Shown here in pieces: positions 56,776 to 64,000 of a stretch of 64,000 nt of DNA. Below the pieces are notes generated by a model. The model did not search any database. It was not told where the DNA came from and saw nothing but the letters and a program-made list of their open reading frames with translations. How positions within the stretch are numbered: position 1 is the stretch's first letter; every line of letters starts with the position of its first letter. Both the position numbers and the translations under genes were made by a program. Source of the stretch: Diogma glabrata (taxonomy: Eukaryota; Arthropoda; Insecta; Diptera; Cylindrotomidae); assembly GCA_963693315.1 (NCBI GenBank), contig OY856186.1, forward strand, positions 137,453,436-137,517,435, in the 5' to 3' direction.

Positions 56776-57462
56776 ATGATTAGTATTAATTGAAACTGAA
56801 GTTCCTTATTTTTTTATTTATTATTATTTTATAATTTTTGAAACACAAAAATATTGTTACTTATTTTTATTTAAAAGTTTTTGTATTAATTGAAACCGAA
56901 GTACCTTTTTTTATTAATTATTTTATAATTTTTGAAACACAGAAATAATGTTATTTATTTTTTATTTAAAAGTTTTTGAAAAAATAAATTTTTTATTAAA
57001 AACTACATTTATAATCTTTTTTTAAATGCCATTTGAGAAATATTGTAGTTCTGCCAAACACGGTCCAATTTATATGCCTTAACGGTCCGAGTTACCTCCC
57101 TTAAAAAATTAGAGCGGTCCAATTTACCATCCTCGTCAATATTGAATTAATTTTAATTTTTACTAAAGTTAATTGACATAAAATATAAAAAGTCATATGT
57201 TTTTCTATCAGAAATTGAATATTGTCTTGTATGAAAAAAAAATTAGTAAAAATATCCGAATAGAGTCATATTTATTCGACTTAAAAGTCTTAACTCTTAA
57301 ATATAGGTCCAAATAACCTGCCATTACCTTATATAGTAAAATGTCAAAAAAATGCAAAAATTAATGTTTTTTTTTTCATGCCCAAAAATGGGCATTTGAA
57401 TTAAAGTAACATAATTTTATTTATACTTAGGTTAAAGTAGATAAAAAGAAGTACAGATTAAA

Positions 57463-57639
57463 AATATTGCGACGCTGATGCATAGGCTGACTTCACCACA
57501 GCTCTGGAAGCATAGTGTTCTGGATATATAATGAGCTAATATCCATAAAATACTTTAATTAAAAGCTAACCAATATTATGGACTTCGTAGTTCTAATAAT
57601 AAAAATATTAAAGCAGGCAGTAGTATCCCAACAAACATA
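57463..57639. other. Spacer between foldback element and tandem repeat
   Basis: No feature recognised in this short AT-rich piece. Confidence 0.4.
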
Positions 57640-60240
57640 AATTCTGTTGTACGAGAAAAAGTAAAAAAAATTTTATCGGAAGTGACAAAGCAGAAGTTAG
57701 GATGCAGAACTGTTGTAAACCGTACTTAATGTGTATGTACCAAATTTTATCCAACTCGATTATCAGGTACAGAAGTTATTGAGCTTCCAAAATAACAGGT
57801 GCTTGGAGGACCCCCTACCACTTTGCTCACTATCGCTAAAAAACTAATCAGTTCCTTGCCATACATATTTGCATCTTTTTGCAAAGTGTAATCAAAATTA
57901 CTTAACGAACGAATGTTGTATGCAACAAACATTGAAACAATAAACAGGTGTTCATGAGGACCCCACCACTTATCCCAATATTGTCCAAAAACTAGTCAAT
58001 TCTTTGTCAATAAAGTCTTTATCTTTTTTCAAAGTGCCATTAAAATTGATTAATGAATGAAATCTGTATGCTCCCAACAAACTTTAAAAACCAAGTGTGA
58101 AAAGTCAGCAGTTGTATGGTAGATCCCCCGCCACTTTGATCAATGTGTCCCAAAAGATGATAATTATCTTCTTACACTAATTGAAACCTTTCCATAAGTT
58201 TCATCATAATCACTTCATTATTGTAGGCTGTAGTGTGCATAAAGATACTGAAAAAACTGCCAACAATTAAAAAAAAATTTTTTTACCGGAAGTAAAAAAC
58301 CGGAAGTAAAAAACCGGAAGTTAGGATGCAGAACTATTTTAAACCGTACTACATACTCATGTACCAAGTTTCATCCAATTCGCTTCTCAGGTACAGAAGC
58401 TATAGATCTTTCAAAAAAACAGGTGCTCCAGGGACCCCCCACCACTTTGTTCACTATCGCTCAAAAACTAATCAGTTCTTTGCCATACATGTTTGCATCT
58501 TTTTCCAAAGTGTCATCAAAATTCGTTCACGAACGAATGGTGTGTGCTCCCAACAAAAATTGAAAAAAGTGTGACACATTAAACAGGTGTTCGGGAGGAC
58601 CCCCACCACTTATTCCAATATTATCCAAAAACTAATCAGTTCTTTGTTACTTAAGTCTCCATCTTTTTCCAAAGTGTCATTAAAATAAATTAATGAACGA
58701 AGTCTGTATGCTCCCAACAAACTTAAAAAACAAAGTGTGAAAAGTCAGCATTTGTATGGTAGACCCCCCACCACTTTGATCAATGTGTCCTAAAACATGA
58801 TAATTATCTTTTCACACTAATTAGAACCCTATTCCATAAGTTTCATCATAATCACTTCATTATTGTAGGCTGTAGTGTGCATAAAGACACTAACAAAACT
58901 TCAAAAAAGTACAAAAAAAATTTTTTTACCGGAAGTGAAAAACCAGAAGTTGGGATGCAGAACTATTTTAAACCGTACTACATACTCATGTACCAAGTTC
59001 CATCCAATTCGCTTATCAGGTACAGAAGTTATAGAGCTTTCAAAAAAACAGGTGCTCCAGGGACCCCCCATCACTTTGTTCACTATCGCTCAAAAACTAA
59101 TCAGTTCTTTGCCATACATGTTTGCATCTTTTTCCAAAGTGTCATCAAAATTCGTTCACGAACGAATGGTGTGTGCTCCCAACAAAAATTGAAAAAAGTG
59201 TGACACATTAAACAGGTGTTCGGGAGGACCCCCACCACTTATTCCAATATTATCCAAAAACTAATCAGTTCTTTGTTACTTAAGTCTCCATCTTTTTCTA
59301 AAGTGTCATTAAAATAAATTAATGAATGAAGTCTGTATGCTCCCAACAAACTTAAAAAACAAAGTGTGAAAAGTCAGCATTTGTATGGCAGACCCCCCAC
59401 CACTTTGATCAATGTGTCCCAAAACATGATAATTATCTTTTTACACTAATTGGAACTCTATTCCATAAGTTTCATCATAATCACTTCATTATTGTAGGCT
59501 GTAGTGTGCATAAAGACACTGAAAAAACTTCAAAAAAGTACAAAAAAATTTTTTTACCGGAAGTGAAAAACCGGAAGTTGGGATGCAGAACTATTGTTAA
59601 CCGTACTACATACTCATGTACCAAATTTCATCCAATTCGCTTATCAGGTACAGAAGTTATAGAGCTTTCAAAAAAACAGGTGCTTCAGGAACCCCCCACC
59701 ACTTTGTTCACTATCGCTCAAAAACTAATCAGTTCTTTGTCATACATGTTTGCGTCTTTTTCCAAAGTGTCATCAAAATTCATTCACGAATGAATGTTTT
59801 ATGCTCCCAACAAACATAAAAACTTTGTGGAAAAAACCACCTGTTGTATGGTGGACCCCCCAACCATTTATCCAGTGTGCTCCAAAAGCTGATAAAATTT
59901 TTCTCATGTTATTTAAAAGCTTTTCGCAACGTTTCATGAAAATCGATCGGTAATTGTAGGCTACAGTAGAGATAAACACCTGAAAAAAAAACTTTTTAAC
60001 CGGAAGTGACAAACCGGAAGTTGGTATGCAGAAATATTGGAAACAGTACTAAAACCTTATGTACTAAGTTTGAATAAGATCATAGCCCGGGATCAGAAGT
60101 TATTCAAGATTTAAACTTAGAGGTGTTCGGGAGACCCCCCGCCATTTTGTCCAAATTTGAAATGAATCCAGATCTTCCATTTTCAAGTGAACCTGTATCA
60201 TTTGCCAAAGTTTCATCAAGATCCTATGCAGAAAACTCAC
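57640..60240. repeat. Higher-order tandem repeat, about 628-bp unit, about four copies
   Basis: The anchor ACAGGTGCT occurs at 57795, 58419, 59048 and 59676, spacing 624, 629 and 628. The two central units are nearly identical; the outer ones are more diverged. Each unit contains about four related monomers of about 157 bp sharing an (A)AGTTTCATCAAAATCG-like core. Three of the four also have a GACCCCCCACCACTTT block (for example 58433, about 58595, about 58762) and the fourth has ACCGGAAGT motifs in tandem. Small open frames across the array are by-products of the repeat. Confidence 0.88.
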
Positions 60241-60244
60241 CCAC

Positions 60245-61960
<1,716 letters not shown>

Positions 61961-62229
61961 AGCTACATTGGTTACTCTGCTAGTCTTCTGGTGTTGTTTC
62001 ATCGAAGAGAATGCCGCAAAGTTCTGCAAAATCCCTTCATTTGTTAAAAATAATTTCAAATTTAGTATCATCTCTGCATTGTTTAGACATCAAGTAAGTA
62101 GTTCTAATTAAAGCGCTTGTGCTAGAAATTATTATATCTTTACTTTGTAACTGTTCAGAGAGTGAATTTGTAAACGACAGCAGATCGTGCAGCATAGAAA
62201 AAAAAGATGGTTTTTCAATACGATTTTTT

Positions 62230-62311
62230 AGATCCCGGGCATCCCGGGATTTAAAATTTATGAGTCACATAGTCCCAGGATCCATAAAACACCACGGGAT
62301 TTCAATCCCTA
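62230..62311. mobile_element. hAT-like transposon end with GGGATT/ATCCC repeats
   Basis: On the minus strand from 62311 it reads TAGGGATTGAAATCCCG and carries several ATCCCGGG and GGGATT blocks, the inverse counterpart of the end at 24715-24808. It may be a fragment of the same family; no partner end is visible nearby. Confidence 0.35.
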
Positions 62312-62439
62312 CGTGACTCCTCTTATGTCGAATCGTTTTTTTGTTTGTTTGTTTGTTTTCCTTTATTTGTCTCAGAGAGAAAGAGTTATGTCTACCCTAA
62401 ACTGACCAGAGCCAAATCGTTAAAATGTGGGACAAAATG

Positions 62440-62870
62440 CAAACATTCTTCCAAATACTAACTAATTAGAATTTCTATTGCGAGAAAGTGGAACGGTGAA
62501 AATGTGCTAACTAGATTGTGCATAAATTTACTATTTAATGCTTTCCTTTACTATTTGTTTACTATTTAATTCTTCAAAAAATTCTTTTATTTTAATTGGA
62601 CATTCAACCGTTAGGAAATGTGCTTGTAGTGGTTCGAACATTTTCTAAATTCTTTCTAGTGCTGGCACTAGCGCCAGCCAGCGAGTTTCACTGTATCCAA
62701 TAAGTTGGTTATGTTCGACATTACTTTTGCCACAGAACTCCTTCAACGTCTTCAGTAAAGACAGTAAAATATCCAATTTTTTTTAACCCTGCCATTTAAA
62801 TCAGCAGCATTTCTTATTGCATTATTTAGAATATGGGCTGCGAATCCAATACCCAATACACTCTGGTTCA
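62440..62870 (-). pseudogene. hAT transposase relic
   Basis: Across several frames the minus strand shows FAAHILNNAIRNAADLNG, then LKEFC-type residues, TVKLAGWR, LPALERI-like and YKHISx-ECP-like remnants. This is the order seen in hAT (ZMYM/KIAA1586-like) transposases around the conserved CxxHxxxN and TRWLS motifs. Numerous stops and frame changes make it dead. It borders the LINE-A tail at 62873. Confidence 0.55.
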
Positions 62871-62872
62871 AA

Positions 62873-63012
62873 TTTTTTTTTTTTTTTTTTTTTTAATAAA
62901 ATGTGTTGTGTAGTAGGAATTACAATATGTGTCACAACAACACATAAAAACCTTTTAAGACCAAGGTCCCACAACAACATACGTTCAAAGGTGTTGATGG
63001 ACGTAAATCTTT
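62873..63012 (-). pseudogene. LINE-A 3' tail
   Basis: The poly-A tail (seen as poly-T at 62873-62893 on the plus strand), the AATAAAATG region and the TGTGTTGTTGTGACACATATTG-like 3' UTR match LINE-A at 31480-31560. Only the last codons of ORF2 (VNQHL) remain. Confidence 0.7.
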
Positions 63013-63019
63013 CTTTTTT

Positions 63020-63320
63020 TGTATTTTTATATTTTTTGTTAAAGAATGGATAACTAAACAAAAAATCCTATCACTGACAAAATATGACATAGGCCAATAT
63101 TTTATGATAGAATAGAGAAAATAAAAGTAAATTAAAAAGTAAATAGCAAATTGTTACAAAAATTTGCTGAAACAAAACAAAAATGTAGTTGCTAATAATC
63201 CAGCTGGTTGCATATTCCTTGATCCTGTGACGCACTCTCTTTCTTAAAGATTAAAGCCCACACAAAATTATATGAAGGCTCATTTCTTCAACGAAGCAAT
63301 GGCGTCTCAACATCAAGGAT
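63020..63320 (-). mobile_element. Diverged fragment of the hAT-type non-autonomous element (third copy)
   Basis: On the minus strand it follows the order GTGCGTCACAGGATCAAGGA, TATGTCATATTTT, GTGATAGGATTTTTTGTTTA, matching 39870-40050 and 48220-48420 of copies 1 and 2. In those copies the LINE-A-derived piece follows at the same place, so the LINE-A insertion here marks the ancestral junction. Confidence 0.6.
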
Positions 63321-64000
63321 TATTTAACAGCTAAGATTGAGGGTGCTACCGTTGACTGAATACTGTTCATCCGCCACCACCCCTAAGATGTCACCTTGGC
63401 TAGTGATATCTCACTGCTATTGCCAGTGGTGTGTGATATCTAACGTCAACTCGTATGTCAATAGCAGGGACTGGAGTACGCGGGGTTGTCACACCCGTAG
63501 ATCAAAAATAAAAATAAAATGTCAAAACAATAAAAACTGATCCCTCTATGCGGGAGATGGGGAGGAATTTGAGTTTCGCTTGTTTTTAAATTTTCACCCC
63601 TTGCCGTGACACCACTAAAATTGGTGTTCGTGTTATCAGCGCAAATTGCAACAAAATAACAACAAAACTTGTTTAAGCTACTAGAGCTGGCGGCTTATAG
63701 CAACGCTTTTTTATGTTTATCTGTATCTATATGTCTTTTAATATCATAATGTCCACTGTTAATTTGCAAATTCACTCCGACTGGTAATACACTAAACTTT
63801 TGCGTCGTTATATTTTGATTTTTTTATAAAAGGATAGTCCAATTCAATATTGTATAAGAATTTACGTAAACGTTTTCTATCCGTCTTGATTTTCAGGAGA
63901 ACTTTTTAAATATAATTTTAAAAATTAGTATAAAATAACCTTTTATAGTAGCTAAAAACTTCGGTAACACAAGTAAAGACTGCAAAACAATTGAAAAAAT
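63321..64000. other. No recognisable feature
   Basis: Mixed-composition sequence without a gene or repeat end that I can identify. Confidence 0.45.

Larger units (their letters stand above)
50385..57329 (+). mobile_element. Pogo-type (Tc1/mariner superfamily) DNA transposon, interrupted by LINE-E
   Basis: Terminal inverted repeats begin AGGTAATGGCAGGTTATT at 50385 and end AATAACCTGCCATTACCT at 57329, flanked by TA on both sides (50383-50384 and 57330-57331), the target duplication of this superfamily. Without LINE-E the element is about 3.6 kb. Both subterminal regions carry many GGTCCAA(T/A) motifs. The transposase at 54658-56775 is broken. Confidence 0.9.
48855..57462. mobile_element. AT-rich foldback element, arms split by three later insertions
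   Basis: The left arm (48855 to about 49145) has TTAATCTGTAC, ATCTACTTTAACCTAAGTAT and ATGCCCATTTTTGGGCAT in order. The right arm is its inverse but in pieces: 49555-49660, 50325-50384 and 57330-57462 (ending GTACAGATTAA). The gaps are a LINE-A-like fragment and a pogo-type transposon that itself carries LINE-E. Removing these rejoins the arm. The oldest layer of this nest. Confidence 0.8.

Noticed and set aside
58326..59819. Repeated 60-108-codon frames with similar peptides
   Set aside because: They arise from the tandem repeat and are frame-broken between units; no sign of coding selection.
62817..63061. Short protein-coding gene on either strand
   Set aside because: Frames cross a poly-T tail and a LINE-A 3' UTR.

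Overview
The window is AT-rich nuclear DNA from an insect, most likely a fly (Diptera). Two spliced host genes, pescadillo and CHIP/STUB1, read closest to what I recall of the Drosophila proteins, and nearly everything else is transposable elements or repeats. The order-level assignment is inference from recalled protein similarity, not from a search.

Layout. Positions 1 to about 7,200 hold a minus-strand Ty3/gypsy element (gypsy-1), cut by the left edge: integrase and RNase H (1-819), protease-RT (820-2928), a Gag with an N-terminal RING-H2 finger (2862-4424), a 2.45-kb leader, a tRNA-Lys1,2-type primer site (6878-6895) and part of an LTR. A 79-bp tandem array (7400-8445), a 230-bp duplication (8733-9200) and a LINE 3' fragment (10330-11075) follow. 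Four exons of pescadillo lie on the minus strand at 11323-13004; its C-terminal exons were not found. A complete CsRn1-type LTR retrotransposon (14862-20977, minus strand, intact gag and pol, near-identical LTRs, 4-bp target duplication) sits about 300 bp upstream of the first CHIP exon (21279-21398, plus strand). No further CHIP exon was found, so everything to the right may be a TE-filled first intron.

From 22 to 64 kb elements are nested in elements: a foldback element (22517-23542); fragments of one LINE family (LINE-A) at several places; perfect hairpin MITEs (26277-26420, 29298-29450); two large foldbacks (32003-32824 and about 33160-35170); two copies of a 1.75-kb hAT-type element with 8-bp target duplications, one split by a PHD-finger LINE (35283-40366) and one uninterrupted (46974-48730); another PHD-finger LINE broken by further insertions (about 40400-46310); a four-layer nest at 48.85-57.46 kb (foldback, LINE-A-like fragment, pogo-type DNA transposon, full-length RTE-type LINE); a higher-order tandem repeat of about 628 bp (57.64-60.24 kb) running into a 178-bp (TA)n tract; and decayed hAT pieces at 62.2-63.3 kb.

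How it fits together. Both LTR elements have a pol frame offset by -1 from gag and a canonical slippery heptamer in the overlap (GGGAAAC for gypsy-1, AAAAAAC for the CsRn1-type element), so Gag-Pol is probably made by programmed -1 frameshifting in both. The points most worth a second look are the RING-Gag fusion, the near-intact CsRn1-type element with an N-terminal membrane-like Gag segment and unequal LTRs, the subterminal GGTCCAA motif array of the pogo element, and the higher-order repeat.
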